Source: Peromyscus leucopus | Lineage: Eukaryota; Chordata; Mammalia; Rodentia; Cricetidae | Assembly: GCF_004664715.2 (NCBI RefSeq) | Contig: NC_051083.1 | Coordinates: 102,453,661 to 102,517,660, forward strand | Direction of reading: 5' to 3' | DNA: 64,000 nt | Shown: positions 53,870 through 63,843 of the stretch, one piece after another | How positions within the stretch are numbered: the stretch's first letter is position 1 | Layout of the letters: each line of letters opens with the position of its first letter | Made by a program: the position numbers and the translations under genes | The notes under the pieces: model-generated | The model's input: the letters and a program-made list of their open reading frames with translations, nothing else | Database searches by the model: none | What the model was told of the DNA's origin: nothing

Positions 53870-54600
53870 GGGAGATGTAACACACCTACTCACCGCAGAT
53901 AGGGAGCCCATGACAGACCAAAGTGCCAAGTACCACCAAAGGCTGACTTAGGGAACCACTGGGTGTTATTGAGGTTACTTACAGGAATATGGGGCGGGGT
54001 ACTTACAGGAATAGACATGACTCAAGGACAGCTGCATCACAAGAGCCCCTCGCAGCATGGGTGACACAGCTCACAAAAGCTGGGGACCTGGAACACACTG
54101 CACATAGCCTGCAGGCAGCTCAATAGGCTGGAGTGTCCTTTCCAGGTGGTTCAGTTGGTCTGAGCCTTTTCTAGACAACTCAGCTCATTTTTGGTTCCTC
54201 TAGGCCAGTATTTCTCAACCTGTAGGTCACAACTCCTTTGGGGGGGGGGGCAGGGAAATGACCCTTTCACAGGGATCACACATCAGATATCCTGCATATC
54301 AGATATTCACATTATTGTAGTAAAAATTAGTTATGAAATAGCAACAAAATAATTTTATGGTTGGGGGTCACCAGAATACAAAGAACTGTATTAAAGGGTC
54401 ACAGCATAGGAAGGTTGAGAACAACTGCTCTAGGCAGGTTGCCTGCTCTCTGCTACTTTCAGGCTATTTGGAAGGTTTCTTCTTTGCAACTTGGCTCCTC
54501 TGAGAGTGACTATCAGCAGTTTTTACTCTTTATATAGAGACAGGATCCTAGTAAATCTGATCAATTTCAGGGATTTCCTAAAGCTATTTTGTGTTCTTTA
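53870..54600. mobile_element. Rodent interspersed repeat, family not named, split by URR1
   Basis: AAAGGCTGACTTAGGGAACC, GGGTGTTATTGAGGTTAC, CATGGGTGACACAGCTCAC, CTGCAGGCAGCTCAATAGG and AGACAGGATCCTAGTAAATC recur in this order in a rodent repeat I have seen but cannot name; strand not assigned. A small tandem duplication of GTACTTACAGGAATA-type sequence lies at 53981-54015. Confidence 0.5.
54206..54427 (+). mobile_element. URR1-type hAT non-autonomous element, complete
   Basis: 222 bases with terminal inverted repeats CAGTATTTCTCAACCT and AAGGTTGAGAACAACTG and a perfect 8-bp duplication CTCTAGGC (54198-54205 and 54428-54435), the size expected for hAT. The interior includes CCCTTTCACAGGGATC and TTATGGTTGGGGGTCACC. 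A G run at 54240-54250 is a local expansion. No transposase is encoded. Confidence 0.96.
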
Positions 54601-55114
54601 CTTCTTGTCTTAAGGAGCTTCCGTGCACTACCCCCTGCCCCTAGAACAACCTTTATTGCACCTCTCTGTAAGCATCTTGTCTTCAGAAGTTCCCCTCCAA
54701 GAAGGAAGGTTTTCATCTCAGAGGAAGCTGCTATACAACAACTGAGGCTGCAGTAATGTGTGCATTTGTGATTGCTTAAGCAGTACATACTGTAAGTCTC
54801 CCATCATGGCTTGAAGCTTTTCCTCTTCAGGCAATCTATGCCACCTATTCTATCAATCCATTTTTGCTATCTTATCTAAAATAGGTTTCTTTTTAAAGGA
54901 GTAAATAAATTCTTCAAGATAGACTCTTATCTATGTGCTTACATGTTTTTGTTTTGGGGATTTTGTTTTGTTTTTTTCTTCACAAATGGAGAAAATGTCT
55001 GTCTAAGGCAAATTTAAATAATACTGTGAAAATAACAAACTGTCTCTGGAGTCTATAGTTAAGACAAGGATTAGTGTCCCATTTCAAGCTGAAATGCAAT
55101 TAAATCATGACAAA
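54601..55114. other. Unassigned sequence
   Basis: TTTTG-rich run at 54946-54979; otherwise nothing recognised. Confidence 0.4.
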
Positions 55115-55573
55115 AAATAATTCAAACTTCTGCTTCTGGGAAGATGAAGTAGGTGGGGTTTTTCTCTATTCCTCCTACAAAGTGCAATTAACCATAGAAA
55201 CTGAATGTAAGGAAACATATCATAGTTCTGAAAGTCAGCAAGAAAGGGTAGATACAGGCTGAGGACCTCGGGACCTAAGGACCAACAGAGTGGTGGGTGC
55301 TCTGGGCAGTTTTTCCTTCTCACCTATTCCAAACATAAAGTCAAAGATGACCATCTAGAAATGACAGTTATCAGAGACTAACACCAGCATAGACCAAGAA
55401 ATGGATCTGGAAGGGAGGGAGGGAGGGAGGGAGGGAGGGAGGGAGGGAGGGAGGGAGGGAGGGAGAAGGAGGGACAAATTTTGCCTGTCCTCTCTAGACA
55501 AATGATGAAGAAAGGGGCAGAAGAGCAAGACAAAAACCTCTGAGACAAAATACAGTTTATAAATTAAGCATAG
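55115..55573 (+). mobile_element. Probable ancient L1M/HAL1 5' region
   Basis: CTGCTTCTGGGAAGATGAAG resembles the start of old L1M/HAL1 5'UTRs (CTTCCGGGAAGATGG). It is followed downstream by ORF1-like sequence at 55800-56450, which supports the assignment. It contains a GGGA microsatellite. Confidence 0.42.
55411..55466. repeat. (GGGA)n microsatellite
   Basis: AAGG then about 13 uninterrupted GGGA units. Confidence 0.98.
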
Positions 55574-55584
55574 AAAGGAACTAA

Positions 55585-55779
55585 ATAAGGAGATGGCTCA
55601 GGAGTTTAGGGCACAGCAGTTTAAGAGTGCTTTCTGCTCTTGCCAAGGACTCAAGTTCAGTTCCCAGCACCCACAGGGAAACTCACAAGTGACTATAACT
55701 CTAGTTTACAGGGGATTGGAGACCTATTCTGTGGGCCCCTGAGCATACACATAAATAAATATAAATGAATCTTTACAAT
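55585..55779 (+). mobile_element. B2 SINE
   Basis: AGGAGATGGCTCAGGAG head, GACTCAAGTTCAGTTCCCAGC, ending ATAAATGAATCTTTACAAT. The target duplication AAAGGAACTAA is at 55574-55584 and 55780-55790. Confidence 0.95.
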
Positions 55780-55799
55780 AAAGGAACTAATAACTATCA

Positions 55800-56450
55800 G
55801 AACAATGATAACAGTCTACTGTAATACAAGTTATGTGAATGTCCTCTCCCACCCCAAAGCTAACTTGAACACAAGCAGGAGTAGTGAACATCCTGGATAG
55901 AATAGCACACTGCTCAAAGCAGGCTGCACTTTACAACATGGATTGTTTATTTCTCAAACTTGCCATGGAACATTTTCAGGTTGAATTTAACCACAAGTTA
56001 CTAAAACACAGACAACTGAATGTGCACATAAGGGGAGACTCTTCAGTTTAAGGAAATAAGAAATCCACAGTCATGAAGCTGAACAAATGTGAAATAGTAC
56101 CTTACTTACGTGAGGAAAAACAATCCACATGACCACAGACTCTCCTCAGAAAACGTTAAGGCCATAAGGGAAATGAATAGGAGATTTTATTTTAAGTACT
56201 TAGAAAAAAGAACTGCCAACCAAGAACCTCGACTCCAACTAAAGTGCTGTTCAGAAATAAATGGGGGAGAGCAGGCATTCTTGGGGGAGGGAACTTGAGA
56301 GTCTGTCATGAACACATCTGCCCTGCAAGAGTAAGTAAAGGAAATTCTCGATTCTGAAAGGAATGATAAAAGAATCCTGGAACATGAAGGAAAAGAACAA
56401 AGTGAGAACAACACTTGTTTTCCTTCTCTTAAGTTCTTAAAATTATGTTT
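55800..56450 (+). mobile_element. Ancient L1M/HAL1 ORF1 3' region
   Basis: CTCCTCAGAAAACGTTAAGG, AAAAAAGAACTGCCAACCAAG, AAAGTGCTGTTCAGAAATAAATG and CTGCCCTGCAAGAGTAAGTAAAG keep the order of old L1 ORF1 3' coding sequence (AACTGCCAACCAAGAAT, then CTGCCTTACAAGAAATGCTAAAG). The frames at 56110-56298 and 56187-56552 are remnants or antisense shadows. Confidence 0.72.
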
Positions 56451-56589
56451 ATAGTGATTAACTGAGTTCTGCATTTTCATGGTGGAGGCGGTTATGTGAA
56501 TCCAAATCATAGTAAAATTAAATAAATATAAACACAAATGTGTAGAAAACATTGTGAAGGATATACATGATTGCTTCTCTGAAGTTTTG

Positions 56590-56765
56590 TAGGTCTAGAG
56601 ATATAGGTCAGTTGGTAGAGTGCAGTCTATCATGTACAAAGCCCTAGAGGCATGCAGGATCATAGAGGTAGAGGCAGCAGGATCATAAATTTAAGTTCAT
56701 CCTTGGTTATGAAGTGAATTAGAGGCCAGCCTGAGATAAATTAAATTTATCTCAAAAATATATAC
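56590..56765 (+). mobile_element. ID-B1 composite SINE, diverged
   Basis: TCTAGAGATATAGGTCAGTTGG, CATGTACAAAGCCCTAGAGG, GAGGTAGAGGCAGCAGG, TAGAGGCCAGCCTGAG. An ID-like head is joined to a B1-like body. Confidence 0.78.
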
Positions 56766-56867
56766 AAAACAAAATTTTTTAAAATGTCTGCTACAAATAG
56801 GGCTATTTCCTAGTAAGGGAGGTAAGTTTAAAACAAATCCTATTAATACAAGTTAGAAGGGCCAGGC

Positions 56868-57015
56868 ATTGTGGTATTCTGCTATAATTCCAACATTCAG
56901 AAAGCTGAGTTAGGAGAAGTTCAAGTTTGAGGCCACGGGGCCTCAAGTTCAAGGCATACATAGTAAGACTGGGATACACAGTATGACTGCCTTAAAACAA
57001 AAATAAATACACAGA
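56868..57015 (+). mobile_element. Old B1/PB1 SINE
   Basis: GCCAGGCATTGTGGTATTC, CTGAGTTAGGAGAAGTTC, TTTGAGGCCACGGGGCC and a GCCTTAAAACAAAAATAAATAC tail. A GCCTCAAGTTCAAGGC-type local duplication lengthens the middle. Confidence 0.78.
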
Positions 57016-57117
57016 AAATAGAATTAAAAACAACAATTCTTTTAAAACTAGTTTTCTAGTCAGTTTTTCTGATTTGCTTTCTCAATATTTTCAATAAATG
57101 AAAACAGACTCTGACCA

Positions 57118-57345
57118 GAGAAGCAGGTAGGCTAACGGCTGACCTTCATCTCTCCCTCCATTCCTCCAAACCTAATGCCCCAGTCTCATCCCCAGCCCTG
57201 AAACAGAATACCTATTGAGGCTTCCTTCCCCCTTCTGCCCCATCTTCAGTGGATCACACAGATCTTCCACTTCTAACTTCCCTCTCCTCATTGCTTTATC
57301 CCAGGCCCATCTCTAGAAGGCTACTCACATATTGATCCCCACACA
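57118..57345 (+). repeat. Probable L1 5' monomer fused to ORF2
   Basis: This is the reverse complement of the tandem units at 21640-22078: CCAGTCTCATCCCCAGCC, CAGTGGATCACACAGATCTTCC and GAAGCAGGTAGGCTAA all have matching opposite-strand words there. Here it sits immediately 5' of an ORF2 fragment in the same orientation, with ORF1 and the start of ORF2 missing. Confidence 0.75.
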
Positions 57346-57874
57346 ATGATAATGGTGATTTCAGCACCCTACTCTTACCAATACACGGGTCATCCAAACA
57401 GAGAAATGCTGGAGCTAACTGATGTCATAAACCAAATAGAACTAACAGATATTTACAGAACATTTCACTCAAACACAAAAGGATATACCTCCTTCTCAGC
57501 AACTCATGGGATGGTCCAAAATTAACCACATACCCAGACACAAAACAAGTCTCAAAAGATACAAGAAATTGAAATAACACCCTGGATCCTATCTAACCAC
57601 CACAGATTAAAGCCATATACCAATAATAGAAACAACAGGAAGCTTACGAACTCATGGAAATAGAACAATTTATTATTGAAAGAAAAATGGGATAAGACAA
57701 AAGTTGAGAAAGAAATTTAAAACTTTCTAGAAATGAACAAAAATGAAGACACAATATATCCAAACTCATGGGACACAATTATCACTAAGTGCTTACATAA
57801 AATATTCTAGAGTTTTCATACTAGTAACTTAACAGCACACCTGAAATCTCTACAACAACAACAAAGAATGAAAA
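57346..57874 (+). mobile_element. L1 ORF2, endonuclease-domain end
   Basis: ATTTCAGCACCCTACTCTTAC (translated motif near FSTPL), ACCAAATAGAACTAACAG, CACCCTGGATCCTATC and CCACCACAGATTAAAGCC are the distal L1 endonuclease region. It ends in a GAAA-rich tract at 57875-57945. It is riddled with stops and indels. Confidence 0.85.
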
Positions 57875-57945
57875 AAACAAAAGAAAGAAAGAGAGAGAGA
57901 GAGAAAGAAAGAAAGGGAAAGAAAAGAAAAGAAAAGAAAAGAGGA
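57875..57945. repeat. (GAAA)n/(GA)n purine tract
   Basis: AAAGAAAGAAAGAGAGAGAG followed by GAAAAGAAAAG repeats, within L1 and directly 5' of an LTR insertion. Confidence 0.97.
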
Positions 57946-57950
57946 AGAAC

Positions 57951-58414
57951 TATGGTGATATTTTATTTGTATTCAAATGTTATTTGTATGTTAATAAATA
58001 AAGTTTCCCCGGGGGTCAGAACTATTAGCAAGCCATAGGAAAGCAGGGCAGTGGTGGCATACACTTGTAATCCCAGCACTTGGTAGGCAGAGCTAGGTAA
58101 GTCTCTGTGTGTTCAGGGATACAGCCAGTATTGGATACACCTGCCTTTAATCTCAATACCAATCAATAGAAAACCTGGAGGTCTATACAGACAGGCCGTG
58201 ATGAGGCAGTCATGTGGTTGGGTTTATAACCAATGAGAAGGCAGAACAGAAACACTATAAAAAGACAGACACACAGGAATTAGCTCTGGTTCAGAGAGGT
58301 AGGACCACCGCAGGAGGAAGGGTAAGGTTTTAGCTCTTAGCTCTGACCTCTTGGCTTTCTTCTTTGCATTGGTTCTGTGTTTCTTATTTAATAAGACAGT
58401 TGGTTACATCTACA
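57951..58414 (+). mobile_element. Solo LTR, class II type, family C, in L1 ORF2
   Basis: 464 bases start TATGGTGATATTTT (probably TGTGGTG with one change) and end CATCTACA, with a perfect 6-bp duplication AAGAAC (57945-57950 and 58415-58420). AATAAA is at about 57993 (TTAATAAATAAAG). The interior carries a B1-like block (GGCAGTGGTGGCATACACTTG) and a TATAAAAAGACAG TATA-like box. No internal provirus remains. Confidence 0.93.
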
Positions 58415-58420
58415 AAGAAC

Positions 58421-59592
58421 CACACCCAAAATGAGTAGACTGCAAGAAATGAACTCAGGGCTGAAATCAATAACTAGAAAAAATTTACAAAGAATCTGTG
58501 AAACAGAGTTAGTTTTTTTGAAAGACATCAGTAAGATTGGTAAACCATTCTCTAAATTAACTAAAAGCCAGAGAGAGAATATCCAAATTAGACATAACAA
58601 CAGACACCAAGGAAATCCAGAGAATCCATAAGAACATACTTTAAATCCATAAGAACAACAGACACCAAGGAAATCCAAAGAACATACTTTAAAACCTGTA
58701 CTCCACCAAACTGGAAAATCTAAAAGAAACGGATGATCTAAAAAAGAAAATCTAAAAGAATTTTCTCCATACATATAACTTACCAAAGTTAAATCAAGAT
58801 CAGGTAAGTAATTTAAGCAGACCTATAGCCCCTAGTGAAATAGAAGAAGTCATTAAAGTCTCCCAACCAAGAATAGCCCAGGGCCAGATGGTTTTGGTAC
58901 AGAATTCTACCAGACTTTCAAAGAAAAGTTAATGCCCATACTCCTCAAATTATTGCACAAAAAATGGGAGGAACATTGTCCAATTCATTTATTGAGGCCA
59001 CAGTTATCCTAATAGCCAAACCATGTAAAGACTCAATAAAAAATTACAGACCAATTTATCTTATGAACATAGATGCAAAAATTCTCAATAAAATACTTAA
59101 AAACCAAATCCAAGAACACATCAAAAATAGCATCCATCATAATCAAGCAGAGATTCAGGAATGGCTCAACATACATAAATCAATAAATATAATCCACCAT
59201 ATAAACAAGCTGAAAGACAAAAATCACATGATCATCTCATTAGATGCAGAAAGAGCCTTTGACAAAATCCAACACCCTTCATGATAAAAGTCCTGGAGAG
59301 ATTAGGGATACAAAGGACATACCTAAATATAATAAAGGCAATTTACAACAACCCTATAGCTAACATCAAATTAAATAGAGAAAAACTCAAAGCAATCTAC
59401 TACAATCAAGAACAAGATAAGGCTGTCCACCCTCTCCATACCTATTCAATGTCGTACTTGAAGTCTTAGAGCAATAAGACAACTAAATGAGATCAAGGGG
59501 ATACAAACTGGAAAGGAAGAAGTCAAAGTATCTTTGTTTGCAGATATGATAGTATATACAAGTAACCCTAAATTTCCACTGGGAAACTCCTA
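58421..59592 (+). mobile_element. L1 ORF2 reverse transcriptase region, degenerate
   Basis: After the first LTR the L1 continues with ATGAGTAGACTGCAAG, a duplicated AACAGACACCAAGGAAATCC segment (58599 and 58656), TAGCCCCTAGTGAAATAG and RT words such as [11 protein letters not shown] near 59240-59272. There is a frameshift near 59280. The FADD active-site motif has lost one Asp codon (reads FADMIVY at about 59537-59557). A second LTR interrupts at 59593. Confidence 0.95.
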
Positions 59593-60049
59593 TGTGGTAG
59601 AATATTGTTTTAAGGTGTGTTACTTTTGTTTATGCTCTGGAATATTTGTTTAATGATGCAAAGATGTGTTACATTTGTTTGATTAAATAAAGTTAACCTG
59701 AAGCCAGGAGGCTGAGTCGGCAACTACCCTTCAGGAAGTATTAGGGAGGAGCCATATGGAGCAAGGGCCTTTAAGTGGGGGCTTGGAGAAGGATTAGTGG
59801 CTTTGGGGGAGACAAGAACAAGGAGAGGAGGTGAGCTTCTTGCTATTCAGCCTCTCTGAGGAGCAGAATACCACTTCAACTTTTGAATCTTGAGTTCTTT
59901 ATAGGGACAGAAATTTAGAGAAGTTCTCTTCTTAGCTTTTAAAGAGTCGGTGTCTGAGGGAACAGAATCCCCTCAGGCTGCTGGCAGTTACAAAGTTGCA
60001 GTTTAGGCCAGCCATTGCTTAAAAGGCAGCAACAGTTTTAAAGACAACA
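59593..60049 (+). mobile_element. Solo LTR, class II type, family B, in L1 ORF2
   Basis: 457 bases start TGTGGTAGAATATTG and end AAAGACAACA, with a perfect 6-bp duplication CTCCTA (59587-59592 and 60050-60055). AATAAA is at about 59686. The first ~45 bases nearly equal those of the 33274 LTR (AAGGTGTGTTACTTTTG), but the body differs (GAGCCATATGGAGCAAGG, GAACAGAATCCCCTCAGG). It is a solo LTR without internal sequence. Confidence 0.95.
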
Positions 60050-60452
60050 CTCCTACCACTGATAAAACAAATAAATAGTAAAAAATTAATAAACACTTCC
60101 ATCAAAGCAGCTGGGTACAAATTGACTCAAAAGTATACAAATGATAAACAGACTGAGAAAGAAATCAGTAAACAACACCTTTCACAGTAGGCTCAAATAA
60201 TACAAAATATCTTGAAATTAACACTAACCAAGCAAGTGATAGACTTATATGACAAAAAAAAACAAAGTCTTTAAAGAAATAAATTGAAGACAATATCAGA
60301 AGATGGAAAGCTCTCCATGGATCAGTAAGGTTAATATAGTAAAAATGGTCATCCTATCAAAAGCAATCTACAGATTCAATGCAATCCCCATCAAAATTCT
60401 GACACAATTCTCCAGAGATCTTGAGAGGACAATTTTCAGCTTCATATGGAAA

Positions 60453-60488
<36 letters not shown>

Positions 60489-60822
60489 AAATCCTGAATA
60501 ATAAGAACTGCTGAAGATATCACCATCTCCAATTTCAAATTGTACTACAGAGCCATAGTAATAAAAACAGCAAGGTATTAACACATAAGCACACACAGTG
60601 ATCAATGGAATCAAACTGAAGAACCAGCCAAAAATCCACTCACCTATGGACACCTAATTTTCTAGAAAGAAACTAGAAATATACACTCAGAAAAGAAAGC
60701 ATCTTCAACAAGTGGTGGTCTAACTGGATGTCTGCATGTAAATAGGTCCACATCTATCACCCTGCACAAAACTCAAGTAGAAGTGGATCAAAGACCTCAA
60801 CATAATACCAGACAGTGAACCT
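60050..60822 (+). mobile_element. L1 ORF2, continuation with internal (CA)n
   Basis: ATCAAAGCAGCTGGGTAC, ATACAAAATATCTTG, AAAGCAATCTACAGATTC, CATAGTAATAAAAACAGC and GTGGATCAAAGACCTCAAC are ordered ORF2 words. A CA microsatellite at 60455-60483 has grown inside the coding remnant. Confidence 0.93.
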
Positions 60823-61411
60823 TGTTATTGTTTATTTTTGCTCTTTTGAGGGCCAGCCAACCAGCTCCCAAATAAATCACACATGGAGGCTTCTCCTTAA
60901 TTATGAATGCTCAGCCTTAGCTTGGCTTGTTTCTTGCCAGCTTTCCTTAAATTATCCTATCTTTTGCCTCTGGGTTTTCCCTTTCTGTATTTCTGTGTAT
61001 TTTTCATTATTAATATTTTTGTTGTTGTTGTTTGAGACAAAGATTCTCTGTGTAGTTTTGGTGCCTGTCCTGGGTCTTGCTCTGTAGACCAGGCTGGCCT
61101 CGAACTCAGAGAGATGCACCTGGCTCTGCCTCCCAAGTGTTGGGATTAAAGGTGTGTGCCACTACCACCCGGCTCATTATTTCTTACTCTGTGGCTTGCT
61201 GTGTAGCTGGGTGGCTGTCCCTTTGAGTCCTCCTCCTTCTCTTGTTCCTTTTTTCTTCCCAGACTTCTCCTTCTATATATTCTCTCTGCCAACCTATCCT
61301 TTCCTCTGCCTTGTTCTTTATTAGACATCAGGCAAAGCATCACAGCTTCCCAGAGTTAAACAAATGCAGCATAAACAAAATTAGCATACCTTAAAATAAT
61401 ATTCCCCAACA
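60823..61411 (-). mobile_element. Solo LTR, class II type, family A, reversed, with B1 inside
   Basis: The minus strand begins TGTTGGGGAATATTATTTT and ends AACAATAACA, the family of 33274-33741 (shared GCATTTGTTTAACTCTG and CAAGCCAAGCTAAGGC). A perfect 6-bp duplication GAACCT lies at 60817-60822 and 61412-61417. Without the B1 it is about 420 bases. The AATAAA of the LTR is seen reversed near 61317-61322. Confidence 0.95.
61013..61173 (-). mobile_element. B1 SINE inside the reversed LTR
   Basis: TTGTTGTTGTTTGAGACAAAG, TTGGTGCCTGTCCTGGG, GTAGACCAGGCTGGCC, ending CACTACCACCCGGC. The target duplication TCATTATT is at 61005-61012 and 61174-61181. This is the youngest event in the nested stack. 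Confidence 0.95.
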
Positions 61412-62177
61412 GAACCTGATAGAAGAGAAAGTGGGGGATAGCCTTGAACCCATTGGCACAGGAGGCAACTTCCTGAACATAACACCAATAGCACAGGCAG
61501 TAAAACTGACAGTTAATAAATGGGACCTCATGAAACTGAAAAGCTTCTATAAGGCAAAGGATATTGTTAAAAGGACAAAACGACAGCTTACATAATAGGG
61601 AAATATTTTTACCAACTACACATTCGGTAGAGGACTAATATCCAAAATAGATAAAGAACTAAAAAAATAGATAACAGGAAAAATAGCCCAATTAAACAGA
61701 ATTCTCAACAGAAGAATCTCAAGTGGCTGAAAGACATTTAAGGAATTGCTTAACATCCTTAGTCATCAGGGAAATGCAAATCAAAATGACTCTGAGATAC
61801 CATCTTACACCTGTCAGAATGGCTAAGATCAAAAACATTGAAGACAGCTTATGTTGGAGAGGATGTGGAAAGGGGAACACTCCTCCACTGCTAGTGGAAG
61901 TGCAAACTTGTACAGTCACTTTGGAAGTCAGTATGACAGTTTCTCAGGAAGATGAGAATCAATCTCCCTCAAGGCCCAGCTATAACAATCTTGGACATAT
62001 ACCCAAAGGGCACACCATCCTATCGCAAGGACACTTGCTCAATCATGTCTTTGTAGCACTATTCATAATAGCCATAAATCGGAAACAACCAAATGTCCCT
62101 CAACAGATGAATAAAGAAAATGTGATACATTGACACAATGGCGTATTACTCGGCTGTTTAAAAAGCGCAATTCACAG
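61412..62177 (+). mobile_element. L1 ORF2 C-terminal region
   Basis: CACAGGCAGTAAAACTGAC, AAATGGGACCTCATGAAACTG, AGTCATCAGGGAAATGCAAATC, and CTCAACAGATGAATAAAG are canonical late ORF2 words. The longest surviving frame is 61723-62133 (136 codons), a decayed part of the ORF2 C-terminus and not an independent gene. Confidence 0.95.
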
Positions 62178-62358
62178 GGGCTGAAAAGATGGCTCAGAGG
62201 TTAAGAGCACTGACTCCTCTTCCAGAGGACCTGAGTTCAATTCCCAGCATCTACATGGTGGCTCACAACTGTCTGTAACTCAATTCTAGGGGACCCAACA
62301 CTCTCACATGGACATACATGCATGCAAAACACCAATGCCCATAAAATGAAAAAAGTGA
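62178..62358 (+). mobile_element. B2 SINE in the L1
   Basis: GGGGCTGAAAAGATGGCTCAG, GACCTGAGTTCAATTCCCAG, CATGGTGGCTCACAACTGTC. AATTCACAG before (62169-62177) and AATTCACCAG after (62359) form a near-perfect target duplication. Confidence 0.94.
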
Positions 62359-63045
62359 AATTCACCAGTATAAGATAGAACTATAAAAAAATCATCCTGA
62401 GTGAGGCATCTCAGACCCAGAGAGACAAATATGATGAGTGCCTTGCTCAGCCATCATCAAAGAAGCTTCCTCCTACAACAGAGAGGAACAAATACAGAGA
62501 CCCACAGCCAGATATTTTACAGAAAATGAGACACACTGGAACACACAGCTCTAACTGGGATGTCTCCATCCAGGGCACAAGGGAAGAGGAGACAGAAAGA
62601 ATGAAAGAGCCAGAGGGGATACAGGACATCAAGAAAACAAGGCCCTCTAAACCAATATGAGCAAAGCCCACTCAGGGCCTGCATGGTCTGCACCAGGTCC
62701 TCAGAATATGTATTATGACTTCCATTCTAGAGTTTTATGGGATTCCCGCATGTGCAAATTAGTGGGTCTCTGTTTCCTTCCCTTGGGCTCTTCTCCCTCT
62801 TTGGTTCATTTTGTTCGATCCTGATGAGCTAGTTTTTGTCATATTATATTATTTTATATTATAATCCCTCAGAAGCTTGCTGGTTTTCTAAAGAGAGAAA
62901 GAAAGGGGGTAGATCCAGAGAGGAGGGCAGGTGGGAAAGAACCGGGAGGAGGAGGGGGAAGGAAAACCGTAATTAGGATATATTATGTGAGGGGAAAAAT
63001 CTATTTTCAATTAAGGGAAAAAAAAATAAAACAAATACATTACCT
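62359..63045 (+). mobile_element. L1 end of ORF2, 3'UTR and tail
   Basis: CAAAGAAGCTTCCTCCTAC, CAGAGACCCACAGCCAG, GAAAGAGCCAGAGGGGATAC, GATCCAGAGAGGAGGGC and an AAAAAAAATAAAACAAA tail close the element. Confidence 0.92.
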
Positions 63046-63465
63046 TCTAAAAAAGAAAAGAAAATGAGTAATTTACCCATTCATATTATTTCTTGTTATT
63101 TGATAACAACTAAATTTCCTGTTTTTCTTATTAGATTGTTTCTTCCATAGATGCTCATTTTAAATAAAACAGCTGAACAAATGAATTTGAAACTAGCAAA
63201 GATCTTTTGGTAGTCAGATAAACGCTACTTGCATGAAGGAATTATAATGACCCACCATTCACTGAAACTTACTGTATTCTGGGTACTGTACTTAAACCCA
63301 TGCCATGTTTCATCTATTTCCTAGAACATTGATGTTTTGCTATATTTGAGATGGGGAAATCATGACTCGATGAAATGAAGTGACTCAAATAGCACGTAGC
63401 AGGACCACTCAACCAAGACTACAGTATAACACTATATTTCCATTGCTATCATATGCAGTGCATAG
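63046..63465. other. Unassigned sequence
   Basis: Nothing recognised. Confidence 0.4.
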
Positions 63466-63480
63466 AAAAAACTAGTACTC

Positions 63481-63657
63481 TGGCACGCCTTTAATCCCAG
63501 CACTCGGGAGGCAGAGCCAGGCGGATCTCTGTGAGTTCCAGGCCAGCCTGGTTCACAGAGTGAGTTCCAGGAAAGGCTCCAAAACTACACAAAGAAACCC
63601 TGTCTCTAAAAACCAAAAATAAAAATAAAAATAAAAAGACAAAATAAATTAAAAAAA
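63481..63657 (+). mobile_element. B1 SINE, slightly 5'-truncated
   Basis: Begins at GGCACGCCTTTAATCCC (about 15 bases short), has the CTCCAAAACTACACAAAG variant and an AAAATAAAAATAAAA tail. Target duplication AAACTAGTACTC is at 63469-63480 and 63661-63672. Confidence 0.95.
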
Positions 63658-63672
63658 AAAAAACTAGTACTC

Positions 63673-63843
63673 AGGCTGGAGAGATGACTCAGAGATTAAG
63701 AGCACTGGCTGTTCTTCCAAAGGTCCTGAGTTCAATTCCTAGAAACCACATGGTAGCTCACAGAGATCTGGTGCCCTCTTCTGGCATGCAGGCATACATG
63801 CAGGCAGAACACTATATACATAATAAATAAATCTTTTTTTTTA
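63673..63843 (+). mobile_element. B2 SINE adjacent to the B1
   Basis: GGCTGGAGAGATGACTCAGAG, GAGTTCAATTCCTAG, AGATCTGGTGCCCTCTTCTGG and an AATAAATAAATC tail. GTACTCA occurs just before (63667-63673) and after (about 63855-63861). Confidence 0.95.
63770..63787 (-). promoter_or_regulatory. Candidate CTCF-binding motif within B2
   Basis: The minus strand reads ATGCCAGAAGAGGGCACC, an intact B2-derived CTCF core motif. Occupancy cannot be judged from sequence. Confidence 0.5.

Noticed and set aside
59593..60049. Possibility of an intact provirus
   Set aside because: Each LTR in the window is single, with target duplications at both edges and no gag, pol or env sequence between LTRs, so all are solo LTRs.
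61723..62133. 136-codon plus-strand open frame as a possible gene
   Set aside because: It is the surviving stretch of L1 ORF2 C-terminal coding sequence, continuous with flanking L1 and broken at both ends.
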